Source: DASREM01 sp035652095 (GTDB taxonomy: Bacteria; Acidobacteriota; Terriglobia; Terriglobales; Acidobacteriaceae). Taken from it: a stretch of 64,000 nucleotides of DNA. A program made the position numbers and the translations under genes. A model generated the notes under the pieces. The model ran no database searches. It was not told the origin of the DNA and was given only the letters and a program-made list of their open reading frames with translations. The stretch lies in contig DASREM010000049.1 in assembly GCA_035652095.1 (NCBI GenBank), forward strand, positions 54,416 to 118,415. The letters run 5' to 3'. Shown one piece after another: positions 8,759 to 18,043 of this stretch. The number at the start of each line of letters is the position of its first letter. The stretch's first letter is position 1.

Positions 8759-9964
8759 ATGAAAAAACACCAGCACCGCCGGGAAACAGAAGCTGTTCGT
8801 GGGGGCGCCGATCTGAGCAAGAAAAACGGGCCGCTGGCGACCCCGATTTATCAGACCTCCACGTTTGAGGTCACTGACAGCGAGCAGCAAATAAGGGCGA
8901 CGCATACCGACATGTTCTACACCCGCTATGGCAATCCGACCCATACGGTGGTCGAAAACGCAATCGCGGACCTGGAGGGCACAGATGCGGCTTTGCTATT
9001 TGCATCCGGCATGACTGCGATAACGACAACCATGCTGGCGCTGGTCAAAAGCGGAGATCACATCGTTGCGCAGCGCGATATCTATGGCGGCGTGACTAAG
9101 TTTCTAAGCACATGGCTGTCGAAGTTCGGGGTCGAAACCACGTTTGTGGATACGACCGATTATGACCAGCACGCACGGGCCATGCGCCCAAACACGAAAC
9201 TGCTGCACCTGGAGTCGCCGACGAATCCAACGCTGCGCGTGGTTGACCTGCACAAAGTGGCCGCGATTGCACGGGAGCGCAAAGTCATCACGCTGATCGA
9301 CAGCACGTTTGCGACGCCGATGAACCAGCGTCCCGCAGATTTCGGCATTGACCTGGTCATGCATTCGGGCACGAAGTATTTCAATGGACACTCGGACTTG
9401 ATTGCCGGAATCGTGGCAGGGCGGCAGGACCTGGTTGACCAGATTCACCAGACACGCACCACGCTGGGCGGGAACATGGATCCACACGCGGCGTGGCTAT
9501 TGTTACGCGGGATCAAGACCCTGGCCGTACGCGTGGAGCGGCAGAACGACAACGCACTCAAGATCGCGAGATTCCTGGCGAAGCATCCCAAGGTGCGCAC
9601 AGTGAATTATCCGTTCGAGGAGAGCCATCCGCAGAGAGCGCTGGCGGTGGAGCAGATGCGTGGTGGAGGAGGGGTGTTGAGCTTTGAGGTCGAAGGCTCG
9701 GGCGAAGATGCGAAGAAACTGGCGGAAGCTCTCAACCTGTTCACGCTTGCGCCGAGCCTGGGCGGGGTGGATTCGCTGGTGACGATCCCGGTATTGACCT
9801 CGCATGCGATGATTGCGCCGGAGCAGCGGGCAAAGATGGGCGTGACCGAGCAACTCATTCGTTTATCGGTGGGAATCGAAAACGCTGATGATCTGATTGC
9901 AGACCTGGAGCAGGCCTTCAAAGTAGTGAGCGGAGATCGACAGCAGGTGGAAGTGGGCGATTAG
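8759..9964 (+). CDS. Cys/Met metabolism PLP-dependent enzyme (cystathionine gamma-synthase/lyase or methionine gamma-lyase type)
   Basis: This 401-residue enzyme starts at ATG 8759 behind a good AAGGAAGGG ribosome site; an earlier in-frame start would sit inside ilvE. It shows YGNPTHTVVE at 57-66, FASGMTA at 81-87 and the PLP lysine in MHSGTKYFNGHSD (K206). The C-terminal LRLSVGIE form seen in the trans-sulfuration family appears as IRLSVGIEN. Sequence alone does not separate gamma-synthase, gamma-lyase and methionine gamma-lyase. Its pairing with ilvE would suit either methionine breakdown to 2-ketobutyrate feeding isoleucine, or cysteine/methionine interconversion. A strong terminator follows. 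Confidence 0.88.
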   Translation: MKKHQHRRETEAVRGGADLSKKNGPLATPIYQTSTFEVTDSEQQIRATHTDMFYTRYGNPTHTVVENAIADLEGTDAALLFASGMTAITTTMLALVKSGDHIVAQRDIYGGVTKFLSTWLSKFGVETTFVDTTDYDQHARAMRPNTKLLHLESPTNPTLRVVDLHKVAAIARERKVITLIDSTFATPMNQRPADFGIDLVMHSGTKYFNGHSDLIAGIVAGRQDLVDQIHQTRTTLGGNMDPHAAWLLLRGIKTLAVRVERQNDNALKIARFLAKHPKVRTVNYPFEESHPQRALAVEQMRGGGGVLSFEVEGSGEDAKKLAEALNLFTLAPSLGGVDSLVTIPVLTSHAMIAPEQRAKMGVTEQLIRLSVGIENADDLIADLEQAFKVVSGDRQQVEVGD

Positions 9965-9995
9965 GTCGTTGGCACCTTAGCCCTTGCCTCCAATC

Positions 9996-10029
9996 AAAAA
10001 GGGGGGCTCTTTTTAGAGCTCCCCTTTTT
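9996..10029. terminator. Bidirectional intrinsic terminator between convergent genes
   Basis: A 15-base stem (AAAAAGGGGGGCTCT against AGAGCTCCCCTTTTT, one G/T-tolerant mismatch) with a TTTT loop is flanked by A- and T-runs on either side. It lies 32 bases after the plus-strand PLP gene and 20 bases after the stop of the minus-strand TonB receptor, so it can serve both. Confidence 0.9.
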
Positions 10030-10048
10030 CTTGTGACCGGTGATCGGC

Positions 10049-13000
10049 TCAGAAGATGAACTTCAGACCGAGTTGCAGAATGCGTGGGTTGTGGGCGGTA
10101 AGGATCTGCAAGAACTGATCTCCAGCGCTGCCGCAAGGCGCCGCGCCGCAAGTTGAGGTGCCGGAGTTCAGATTGGCGCTGTTCGCTGCCGCCGACCCGC
10201 CGTCTCCATTGATGTATCCGAACTGCGTGGTGTTGAAGATGTTGAACGCTTCCGCACGGAATTCGAGGGCGATCTGTTCTTTGATCGTGAAATGCTTGAA
10301 CAGGGCCATATCGAAGTTCGTACGGCTCGGGTTACGCAGCGAGTTGCGACCGGCGTTCCCATAGGTCAGAGCGGTCGGCGCCGTGAATGCATTGGGATTA
10401 TAAAGTTGCTTCACGCCTGGAACGCTGGGCACGTTCTGGTTGGGGTCCGCGATCTGATCCGCGTAGGCAGCCACGCTGGTGATGCCATTGCCGGTTCCTG
10501 CATTGTCGGAGAAATATGCAACGGTGAACGGGCTGCCCGTGGAGAAGCTGAAGATTCCGGAGTACTCCCATCCCCCGAGGATTTTCTGGGTGAGTCCCGG
10601 CGTTTTGAAAAATGGAAGATCCCAGACGTAGCCGAAATTCACGCTGTGGCGCTGATCGAAGTTCGAGCTGGCGCGATTCGCAGAAGGATCGTAGGTGTTG
10701 ACTAGAACACCGTCCTGACGACTTGACGAGTCGTCAATGGAGTGGCTGTAGGTGTAAGCGAAGTTGAGTTGCAACCCGCCGACGTTCCGGCGTACGCCCA
10801 GTTGAAGGGCGTTATAGGTCGAAGCTGCCCGATTCTCCAAGTGGTTGATCGAAGAATAACCCGGGAACGGACGGAAGAAGTCGGGACTGGCTCCGCAGTT
10901 GGCGATCCCAACGTAGGTAGCCGGACTGATGACGCCTGGACCGCCGTAGGCGATCGGAGCGCCGCTCGGAGTTGTGCCGGCAGTCGGCACCAAGAAAATA
11001 TCCTGGGCTGTACAATCATTGGCCCCAAATGTCTCCCCTGGAAGATAAGGGTTCTGGGAAGCAGGCAAGGGACGAAGTTGGTTCAGGTCACTGGTGCGGG
11101 TCAGGTGCGTGCCCTTGCTGCCTACGTAGGACAGAACAGCCACGGTATTGTGAGCGACTTCATGCTCTACATCTATATGCCACTGCTGCATGTAGGGCCA
11201 CATCGCCTTGGTAGGAATCGAAGTCACGCTGAGCGGAAACACAGGTTGGGACCCCGGACTGAAGCCCGCTCCGATGTTGCTGTACCCGAAAATGTTGTTT
11301 TGAACGGCGGCAGTAGCCAATGGCGGCGAATTCTCCAAGGACTCGGAGTTCGCCTCATTCCCATTCGTATGTTCAAAGAAGACGCCATAGCCGCCGCGAA
11401 TCGCCCATTTGCCATCGCCACGAGGATCGTAAGCGAAGCCCACACGCGGAGCAGGGTTGAACAGATGCCCTTTCATGCATCCGACAGGAACTCCAGCCGT
11501 GACACCGCATTGCACAATGCCGTTGGGCAAGTTTGAAACCGAAGGCGGAAGACCATCCGCGGTCAGGTTGACGACCGTCCCGGTAACCGGGTCAACGCTG
11601 GTACCGCGCGCGAAATCATACCTGGCGGGATCGAAATTGAAGGCTTGATGTTGTTTTTCCCTATAGGTCCCAAAGAGGCTCAGACGCAGTCCGAGATTCA
11701 GGGTAAGTCGGGGCGTGATGTGCCAGTCATCCTGGAAGTAAGGTTCTAAAATCTTGTAGCGGTTGTAATACTTCACGAACTGGTCTTGCTGTCCGAAGCT
11801 GGCAATCCTGCCCAGAAGCAGGTCAGCAAATGGATTTCCGGTAGTAGTGGCGGCGTTGCTGGTATCGAAGGTCAGGTATCCCGGCACCGATCCCGCCGCG
11901 AGTTCGCCTCCAAACTCGTTCTTTTGTGCGGCAACGAAGTAGGCCCCAAACTGAAGATTGTGCTTGCCGACAATCTTGCTGAGGTTATCGCGGTAGGTAT
12001 AAGTGGGATTGGAGTTGTAGGGACCGTTGGGAATGTAGCCGGCATCTTGGCCGAATCCCTGATTGTAAGCGTTGCCGCCCACCAGGTTGATGCCGGGCAC
12101 GACATTGGTGTTATTCACTCCGGGAAACAGCGTGCCGAAAGTAGCCCCGCTCGGACGCTGCCAGGCGCCGACGTTATTGAGAATGATGTGATCGGTGGTA
12201 TAGCTGAACACGAACTCGTTCAACAAGGTCGGAGAAAATGTCGAAGTGAGACGGGTTACCAGGCTGACGCCGGGGCCTTTGAAGTTCGTCTGGATCGTCG
12301 GGAAACTGCCGGCATTGGTCCAGAGCGGAACGGGATTCACCGTGTCCCAGGAATCGTGAATGTAACGGAAAGTGACGCGATTCGCTGCGTTGATGTTGTG
12401 GTCCACGCGAATCAACTCTTCGCGCCAGTTGGTGGGCTGGCTGGGAGATGAAATGAAGGACGCAGCCCCGGGCACGCCGGCGTTGGGGGCAGGAATCTCC
12501 GCGAGCAGCGCCTGAACGTTTGGATCATTGATGTTGAAACCCGGTACGGTGTTCAAATTGGGAGTCTGAACTCCATTCACCACTGGACAATCGCTGATGT
12601 CACCGTTCGTCGGATTCGGACACAGATCGCTGAAATCACCGAGACGTTCTGCGGCCGAGGGCACTGCAACGTTGAACGTCTGTCCGGGAACGCGATCGCG
12701 ACGCCACTCCTGCGACCAGAAGAAGAACGTGTGATCTTTCCAGATTGGCCCGCCGATGGTGTAGCCGAAATCGTTTTTCTTGTAAGACGCGATCGGGTCA
12801 GGCGGGCGGTTGAAGAAGTTGCGAGCGTTGAAGGCATCGTTGCGTACGAACTCGTAGACGTTGCCGTGAAAAGCGTTGGTGCCTGACTTGGTTTCAACTT
12901 CGACGGTGCCGGAGCCATTGCGGCCGTATTGCGCACCGTAGTTCGAGGTCAGGACCTTGAACTCGCCGATGGACTCGAGGCTGGGATAAACGTTCAGCGT

Positions 13001-13624
13001 GGTGTTGCTGCCATTGTCCATGTTGTCGCCGCCATCGAGTTCCCAGTTGTTGTACTCGATGCGGCCGCCGTTGATGCTGTATCCGACGTTACCGGCGATG
13101 CCGACCGCGCCTTCGTCTTGCCCGGTCTGGTTGCTGACACCAGGAACCAGGGTTACAAGCTGCGTGAAGTTGCGGCCATTCAGCTCGAGCTGAGTGATCT
13201 GTTTGCCGGTGACGGTGCCGGAAAGATCGGAAGACTGAGTTTCAACCTGTGCGACGCTCGCGCCCTCCACCGTAACTTCGGTATTGGTGGATCCGACTTT
13301 CAGTTGCACATCATTGCGGGCCTTCTGGCCGACTCGCAGGATGACCCCTTTCGCCTCGTACCGGTTGAAGCCCTTGGCGACCACGGAAATGTTCACAGGG
13401 CCAGGAGGCAAACCTGCGGCCAGATAGTCTCCGGAATCGTTGGTAGTGGTTTCGCGGTTGATGCCTTTCTCGGGGATGCTGACATTGACTTTCGCGCCCG
13501 CAACCGCGGCACCGCTGGAGTCAGTTACCGTGCCTGTAACCTGAGCAGTGTCCTGAGCGAAGAGGAGGGTTGAAAGACAGAGACTTGCGAGGAGGGCGAT
13601 CGAGTGAATGGGACGGTATTTCAT
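10049..13624 (-). CDS. TonB-dependent receptor with carboxypeptidase-regulatory-like N-terminal domain
   Basis: This 1,191-residue outer-membrane receptor belongs to the same family as the 3062-6661 gene but is clearly diverged from it. A signal peptide ends near LLFAQ (residues 20-24). A carboxypeptidase-regulatory-like domain follows at about 26-110 (VTGTVTDSSGAAVAGAKV, then GDYLAAGLPPGPVNI), then a plug region with ELNGRNFTQLVTLVPG, and a barrel ending in LGLKFIF. ATG 13624 is preceded by GAAGGAG. The gene is probably transcribed alone. A LacI-family regulator lies 210 bp upstream in the same orientation, and palindromes lie in the gap, which suggests sugar-responsive control of a carbohydrate receptor (inference). 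Confidence 0.88.
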   Translation of the reverse strand: MKYRPIHSIALLASLCLSTLLFAQDTAQVTGTVTDSSGAAVAGAKVNVSIPEKGINRETTTNDSGDYLAAGLPPGPVNISVVAKGFNRYEAKGVILRVGQKARNDVQLKVGSTNTEVTVEGASVAQVETQSSDLSGTVTGKQITQLELNGRNFTQLVTLVPGVSNQTGQDEGAVGIAGNVGYSINGGRIEYNNWELDGGDNMDNGSNTTLNVYPSLESIGEFKVLTSNYGAQYGRNGSGTVEVETKSGTNAFHGNVYEFVRNDAFNARNFFNRPPDPIASYKKNDFGYTIGGPIWKDHTFFFWSQEWRRDRVPGQTFNVAVPSAAERLGDFSDLCPNPTNGDISDCPVVNGVQTPNLNTVPGFNINDPNVQALLAEIPAPNAGVPGAASFISSPSQPTNWREELIRVDHNINAANRVTFRYIHDSWDTVNPVPLWTNAGSFPTIQTNFKGPGVSLVTRLTSTFSPTLLNEFVFSYTTDHIILNNVGAWQRPSGATFGTLFPGVNNTNVVPGINLVGGNAYNQGFGQDAGYIPNGPYNSNPTYTYRDNLSKIVGKHNLQFGAYFVAAQKNEFGGELAAGSVPGYLTFDTSNAATTTGNPFADLLLGRIASFGQQDQFVKYYNRYKILEPYFQDDWHITPRLTLNLGLRLSLFGTYREKQHQAFNFDPARYDFARGTSVDPVTGTVVNLTADGLPPSVSNLPNGIVQCGVTAGVPVGCMKGHLFNPAPRVGFAYDPRGDGKWAIRGGYGVFFEHTNGNEANSESLENSPPLATAAVQNNIFGYSNIGAGFSPGSQPVFPLSVTSIPTKAMWPYMQQWHIDVEHEVAHNTVAVLSYVGSKGTHLTRTSDLNQLRPLPASQNPYLPGETFGANDCTAQDIFLVPTAGTTPSGAPIAYGGPGVISPATYVGIANCGASPDFFRPFPGYSSINHLENRAASTYNALQLGVRRNVGGLQLNFAYTYSHSIDDSSSRQDGVLVNTYDPSANRASSNFDQRHSVNFGYVWDLPFFKTPGLTQKILGGWEYSGIFSFSTGSPFTVAYFSDNAGTGNGITSVAAYADQIADPNQNVPSVPGVKQLYNPNAFTAPTALTYGNAGRNSLRNPSRTNFDMALFKHFTIKEQIALEFRAEAFNIFNTTQFGYINGDGGSAAANSANLNSGTSTCGAAPCGSAGDQFLQILTAHNPRILQLGLKFIF

Positions 13625-13783
13625 GGTTGACTCCTTCGACTCCCTTGAGCTGAGTTGTCGCGTAAACGGGTTGCACGACTATAACGCAGCCGTGAACAAG
13701 TGCTAGTGATCTAAATCACAGGGTGCCAAGAAACTAATCCCCACTACCCCACGCAATGAATGCGTTTATTAAAACGTATGAAT

Positions 13784-13816
13784 AGTGGAATAGTTCCACT
13801 TTGCTGTCAAGTGGAA
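13784..13816. promoter_or_regulatory. Inverted repeat AGTGGAA-TAG-TTCCACT plus extra half-site
   Basis: AGTGGAA (13784-13790) and TTCCACT (13794-13800) form a perfect 7-bp inverted repeat with a 3-base spacer. A further AGTGGAA half-site follows at 13810-13816. The cluster lies between the end of the LacI-type gene and the TonB receptor start, about 160-190 bases upstream of the receptor. It is a candidate operator; the bound protein is unknown. Confidence 0.45.
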
Positions 13817-13833
13817 AAGGTCCTGGTCGGCAT

Positions 13834-14949
13834 TCAGGTTAAGCTGCGGGTGGACTCCCTCACTGCGAGTTCCGGCGCCATCTTGCGGTGTACGGCGGAA
13901 ACTTCGCGCTTATCGAGAACCGCGTTGATCCCTTCGACCACGATGCTGACCGCCATGTTTCCCATTCCTTCCATGGGTTGGCGGATGGTAGTCAAAGGAG
14001 GGGTGTAGAGACTGGAAGCGGCAACATCATCAAACCCGATCACAGAACATTGCTCGGGAACCTTCATCCCTGCTTTGGCCAAGGCACGTATCGCGCCAAA
14101 CGCTGTCATGTCATCGAAGGCGACCAGTCCGGTGAAGGGGCGCCGGCGCCTGATCAATTCTTCCGTCAATTTGTATCCGGCTTCAAAGCTCGAAATCGGG
14201 TCGCGAGATTCTGGAAGATCGAGGATCAACTTGGGATCGAGGTCGAGGTCCGTGGCGCGAGCAAAGTTCCGGATCCCCTTCCAGCGCGGTGCGCTGTCCG
14301 CCAAAGTCTTGGGCCCGCGGATGAACGCAATCCTGCGATGCCCGAGGGAATGTAGATGCTCGACGGCGGCGTAGGCGCCCAACTCGTTGTCCACGATTAC
14401 GGAGCTGACGGAGTCGGTCTGAAGTTCGCGGCCGATCATCACGGTGGGGATGCTGCTCTTTTCGAGATCGGCCAGAACGTCAATGTCGACGAACAGCCAA
14501 TTCGCCAGCACGATCAGCGCTTCGACGCGGCGGTCGAGCAGCATTTCCAGGTAGCGTTCGAAGCGGGCGCGTTCGTTGTGGACGTCGGTGAGAATGGGAA
14601 GGTACGAAGATTGATAGAGAGTGTTCTCGATCCCGCGCAAGACAAGGGTGCAAAAGGGATCGGTCATGTCGAAAATCATCACTCCCACGGTGTGACTGCG
14701 CTTGCTGCGCAGCGACCGGGCAAACAAGTTGGGGCGGTAACCCAGGCGCTTGGCGGCACGCTCAATACGCTTCTTCGTGGCAGAGGGTATGTAACGGGCC
14801 AAGGGCGCGTTGTTCAGAACGATGGAGACGGTGGTCGAAGAGAAACCACTCTCCTTGGCCACATCGCGGATGGTGACCATTGCGGATTTCACCTTGCCAT
14901 CTTGCACTGAATCGCGAGAACGGGAGCCCAGTTGTCCGTCATCTGACAT
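13834..14949 (-). CDS. LacI family transcriptional regulator
   Basis: This is a 371-residue DNA-binding regulator with a periplasmic-binding-protein-like effector domain. The LacI helix-turn-helix and hinge helix are at about 24-80: VTIRDVAKESGFSSTTVSIVLNN, then RIERAAKRLGYRPN. The effector domain holds the family's HTVGVMIFDMTDPFC and GFDDVAASSLYTPPLTTIRQP. ATG 14949 gives a 23-residue N-terminal tail; ATG 14880 begins directly at the HTH and is a fair alternative. Neither has a strong ribosome site. It probably controls the downstream TonB receptor and perhaps the divergent TPR gene, with a sugar as the likely effector. These targets are inferred from position. Confidence 0.9.
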   Translation of the reverse strand: MSDDGQLGSRSRDSVQDGKVKSAMVTIRDVAKESGFSSTTVSIVLNNAPLARYIPSATKKRIERAAKRLGYRPNLFARSLRSKRSHTVGVMIFDMTDPFCTLVLRGIENTLYQSSYLPILTDVHNERARFERYLEMLLDRRVEALIVLANWLFVDIDVLADLEKSSIPTVMIGRELQTDSVSSVIVDNELGAYAAVEHLHSLGHRRIAFIRGPKTLADSAPRWKGIRNFARATDLDLDPKLILDLPESRDPISSFEAGYKLTEELIRRRRPFTGLVAFDDMTAFGAIRALAKAGMKVPEQCSVIGFDDVAASSLYTPPLTTIRQPMEGMGNMAVSIVVEGINAVLDKREVSAVHRKMAPELAVRESTRSLT

Positions 14950-14977
14950 CTTGTGAGTAGGGGAGCAGGGTGCGAGC

Positions 14978-14991
14978 GCTTGAAATCAAGC
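14978..14991. promoter_or_regulatory. Palindrome GCTTGA-AA-TCAAGC in the lacI-type/TPR divergent region
   Basis: Two exact 6-base arms with a 2-base centre lie in the 67-bp space between the divergent LacI-type regulator and the TPR gene. The position suits autoregulation. It differs from the AGTGGAA repeat near the TonB receptor, so the two sites may bind different proteins. Confidence 0.4.
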
Positions 14992-15016
14992 TTCCAGTGG
15001 CGGACACTACAGCACA

Positions 15017-16219
15017 GTGAAACCAGTGTCAAGCATCGGCCGATCCGGGGTGGCGGCGGCAATCCTGTTTTTATGCTTCTACGCCTGGGCTCAACCCACA
15101 GCCAAACCCTCCAAGCCAAGCTCTACGCCGCAGCAATTGTTCCTGGAAGGAGAAAGCGCTCTTAAAGCCGGCGACTTAGCACGCGCCGAGGGGGCCTTTC
15201 AGGGGGTTCTTGCGATCGATCCGCAGCAGGTAGGCGCATACGCAAACCTGGGCGTGGTCTACATGCGGCAAAAAGAGTGGCGGAAGGCCTTGACCATGCT
15301 GCATAAGGCCGAGAGTCTGGCACCGCAAGTAGCGGGGATCCGGCTGAACATCGGCCTGGCATATTACCGCAAGGGAGAGTACGGAAAAGCGATTGCGCCG
15401 TTCGAGAGCGTGCTGAAAGATTCGCCCGATTCCCTCCAGGCGCGCTACCTGCTCGGGTTGTGTTACTTCTTCACCGAAAACTACGAGCAAGCTGCGATCG
15501 CGCTCGAGCCGCTATGGCCCCAAGAGTCGAACCAGCTGAATTACCTTTATGTGCTTGGCATTTCGGCGAATCACGCCAAGCGGCCTGAACTCGAGCAGCG
15601 AGCGCTTTCCCGCATGGTAGAGATTGGGCAGGATTCCCCGGAATTTCACCTGCTAATGGGGAAAGCCCACATCAATCGCGAAGAGTATGATGACGCGATT
15701 CGCGAGTTGCAGGCGGCCGCGAAGCAGCAACCCGCGCTGGCATTTGTGCATTTCTACCTGGGCGAAGCCTATCTGAAGAAGCAGGACCTCGAGCAAGCCA
15801 AGCAGGAATTCCTCAAAGATATCGCGATCGAGCCGGACGTGGCCTATAACTACGACCAACTAGGATTCATCTATTCCCAGCAACAGCAGGATGCAGTGGC
15901 TGAGAAGTATCTGCGTCATGCGTTGCGGATTGATCCGCAGCTGGGGAGTTCGCATTTCGAATTGGCCCGGATTTACTTGCGGGGAAAAAGGTACAAACAG
16001 GCTCTCGCGGAGATTGATGCCACGCAGAAGCTGGACCCAAACAACAGTTCGGTGCATTTCGTGCGCGGACAGATCCTGCAAAAATCAGGCAAGACCGAGG
16101 AAGCAAAACTTGAGATGGCGGAGGCGACCAGGCTCTCGAATGACCAGAGGAGCAAGCGGCAGCAGGAGTTATATGGCGGAAGTTTGCCAAATCCGGAATT
16201 GAAGCAGGAACCGCAATAA
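15017..16219 (+). CDS. Secreted tetratricopeptide-repeat protein
   Basis: This 400-residue protein starts at GTG 15017 with a signal peptide or N-terminal anchor (SGVAAAILFLCFYAWAQP), followed by a TPR solenoid from about 36 to 385. Repeat motifs include AYANLGVVYMRQKEWRKAL, IRLNIGLAYYRKGEYGKAI, ARYLLGLCYFFTENYEQAA and FVHFYLGEAYLKKQDLEQA, about nine repeats in all. No catalytic domain is seen, so it is most likely an envelope scaffold for protein-protein contacts. It diverges from the LacI-type regulator, with 100 bp to the next gene. The partner is unknown. Confidence 0.85.
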   Translation: MKPVSSIGRSGVAAAILFLCFYAWAQPTAKPSKPSSTPQQLFLEGESALKAGDLARAEGAFQGVLAIDPQQVGAYANLGVVYMRQKEWRKALTMLHKAESLAPQVAGIRLNIGLAYYRKGEYGKAIAPFESVLKDSPDSLQARYLLGLCYFFTENYEQAAIALEPLWPQESNQLNYLYVLGISANHAKRPELEQRALSRMVEIGQDSPEFHLLMGKAHINREEYDDAIRELQAAAKQQPALAFVHFYLGEAYLKKQDLEQAKQEFLKDIAIEPDVAYNYDQLGFIYSQQQQDAVAEKYLRHALRIDPQLGSSHFELARIYLRGKRYKQALAEIDATQKLDPNNSSVHFVRGQILQKSGKTEEAKLEMAEATRLSNDQRSKRQQELYGGSLPNPELKQEPQ

Positions 16220-16318
16220 GTCGAATCGTGACAGCTGAGCTTTGGGTGTAAACTCTTGTCCTCACGAATTCCTCATCTGCACCGGTAACTTCCGTTCCAG
16301 GCAAGGAGCAATCTCGAT

Positions 16319-17947
16319 ATGAAACGCGCCATTCAGATCATCGGAATCATTCTCGGATTGTTGCTGATCGCCGCGATCGCGCTGCCGTTTCTGATCGACG
16401 TGAACAGCTTTCGTCCGCGACTGGAATCGGAGCTTTCCACCGCGCTGGGCCGGCAAGTCAAGGTGGGCAATCTGAAGTTGTCCATACTCTCAGGCAGCGT
16501 CGCAGCTGAAGATCTCTCCGTCGCTGATGACGCGTCGTTCAGCAAGGGCCCGTTCATTCGTGCAAAGTCCCTGGATGTGGGTGTTGACCTGATGCCGCTG
16601 ATCTTCTCGAAGGCGCTTCATGTAAATGACTTGACTTTGACTGAACCCGAGATCGTTCTACTGCGCACCAGTGCTGGGAAATGGAACTTCTCCAGTCTTG
16701 GGGGAAACTCACCGGCGAAGGAGAAACCGTCTTCAAGCCAAGGCAGTTCCAATCCCAACCTGTCGGTTGGCAAATTGGAGGTCAAGAACGGGCGCGTCAC
16801 TGTGGGCGAAGCAGGCTCAGCAACGAAGCCCAAGGTTTACGACAAGGTGGGAATCGTGGTGCGAAATTTTTCTTTCGCGAGCCAGTTCCCTTTCACCATG
16901 ACCGCCAATTTGCCTGCGGGCGGAAATCTGAAACTTGACGGGCGTGCGGGACCAATCGCGGCAGAGGATGCGTCCCTGACACCGCTTGAGGCCAAGATTG
17001 GGGTCAAGAAACTGGATCTGCCAGCGTCCGGTTTTGTCGAACCTGCATCAGGAATTGCAGGGGTGATGGACTTCGACGGAACCTTGAAGTCGGACGGAAA
17101 AAACCTGAATTCCAACGGCAACATAGTCGCGAACAAACTGAAGCTTTCGCCCAAGGGATCTCCCGCCGGCCGCGAAGTGGACGTCAAATATTCGCTTGTG
17201 CACGATTTACAAAAGCAGGCGGGAGCGATTTCGCAGGCTGAGATCAGCATGGGCAAGGCGCTCGCCCAACTTAACGGGAATTACCAGATGCAAGGGAATA
17301 GCACTCTGGTAAATATGAAATTGATCGGCCAGGGAATGCCCGTAGACGAACTGGAAGCCATGTTGCCTGCGGTGGGAGTGATTCTGCCTTCCGGGTCTTC
17401 TTTGAAGGGCGGAACACTATCCACGACCTTGGGGATCAGCGGCCCAACCGACAAACTGGTGATCGTAGGACCAGTCAGGCTCGCGGATTCCAAGCTGGCG
17501 GGATTTGACCTCGGCTCAAAGCTCTCCGCGATCTCCGCGCTGGGCGGCGCGAAAACAGGATCGGATACGGTCATTCAGAACCTGAGTACCAATGCCCGTG
17601 TCGCGCCCGAAGGAATCAAGACTGACGACGTCAATCTCATGATCCCTTCGCTGGGCACCCTTACCGGAGCGGGCACCATCAGTCCAGCGGGCGCGCTCGA
17701 TTATCGGATGCAGGCCAGACTTTCTGGCGCGGCTGCCGGGCTCACCCAGGTAGCTGGCCTTGGCGGCGGCGGGGCCGTTCCCTTCTTCATTCGCGGAACC
17801 ACGAGCAGCCCCCAATTCGTTCCGGACGTGCAAGGCATGGTTGCGGGACGGCTAAAGGGTGGATTGCCGGGTGTGGGTGCGGTCGGGGGCAACTCTCCCC
17901 TGGGGTCGCTCGGCGGTCTGTTCGGCAAGAAAAAGAAAAAGCCTTAA
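16319..17947 (+). CDS. AsmA-like inner-membrane-anchored protein
   Basis: This 542-residue protein has one N-terminal membrane helix (residues 5-27, IQIIGIILGLLLIAAIALPFL) directly followed by the AsmA signature region IDVNSFRPRLESELSTALGRQVKVGNLKLS. The remainder is beta-rich with repeated ISGPTDKL/LSVADD-like segments, and the C-terminus is rich in Gly and Lys (GGLFGKKKKKP). AsmA-family proteins act in the periplasm and are linked to lipid transport and outer-membrane assembly. ATG 16319 follows an AAGGAG site at about 10 bases. It does not form a tight operon with its neighbours. Confidence 0.85.
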   Translation: MKRAIQIIGIILGLLLIAAIALPFLIDVNSFRPRLESELSTALGRQVKVGNLKLSILSGSVAAEDLSVADDASFSKGPFIRAKSLDVGVDLMPLIFSKALHVNDLTLTEPEIVLLRTSAGKWNFSSLGGNSPAKEKPSSSQGSSNPNLSVGKLEVKNGRVTVGEAGSATKPKVYDKVGIVVRNFSFASQFPFTMTANLPAGGNLKLDGRAGPIAAEDASLTPLEAKIGVKKLDLPASGFVEPASGIAGVMDFDGTLKSDGKNLNSNGNIVANKLKLSPKGSPAGREVDVKYSLVHDLQKQAGAISQAEISMGKALAQLNGNYQMQGNSTLVNMKLIGQGMPVDELEAMLPAVGVILPSGSSLKGGTLSTTLGISGPTDKLVIVGPVRLADSKLAGFDLGSKLSAISALGGAKTGSDTVIQNLSTNARVAPEGIKTDDVNLMIPSLGTLTGAGTISPAGALDYRMQARLSGAAAGLTQVAGLGGGGAVPFFIRGTTSSPQFVPDVQGMVAGRLKGGLPGVGAVGGNSPLGSLGGLFGKKKKKP

Positions 17948-18043
17948 CTCCTCAGCTGTCGGGCAAAGGCTGGCTGTTGATCAGCCGCATTCGGGCGTTT
18001 TACCATCAATTACACGACTTTGATCCATACGAGAAGATGAGTC

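Noticed and set aside
17955..17990. Possible terminator after the AsmA-like gene
   Set aside because: Only a 5-bp stem (GGCTG/CAGCC) is present, and no T-run follows directly.
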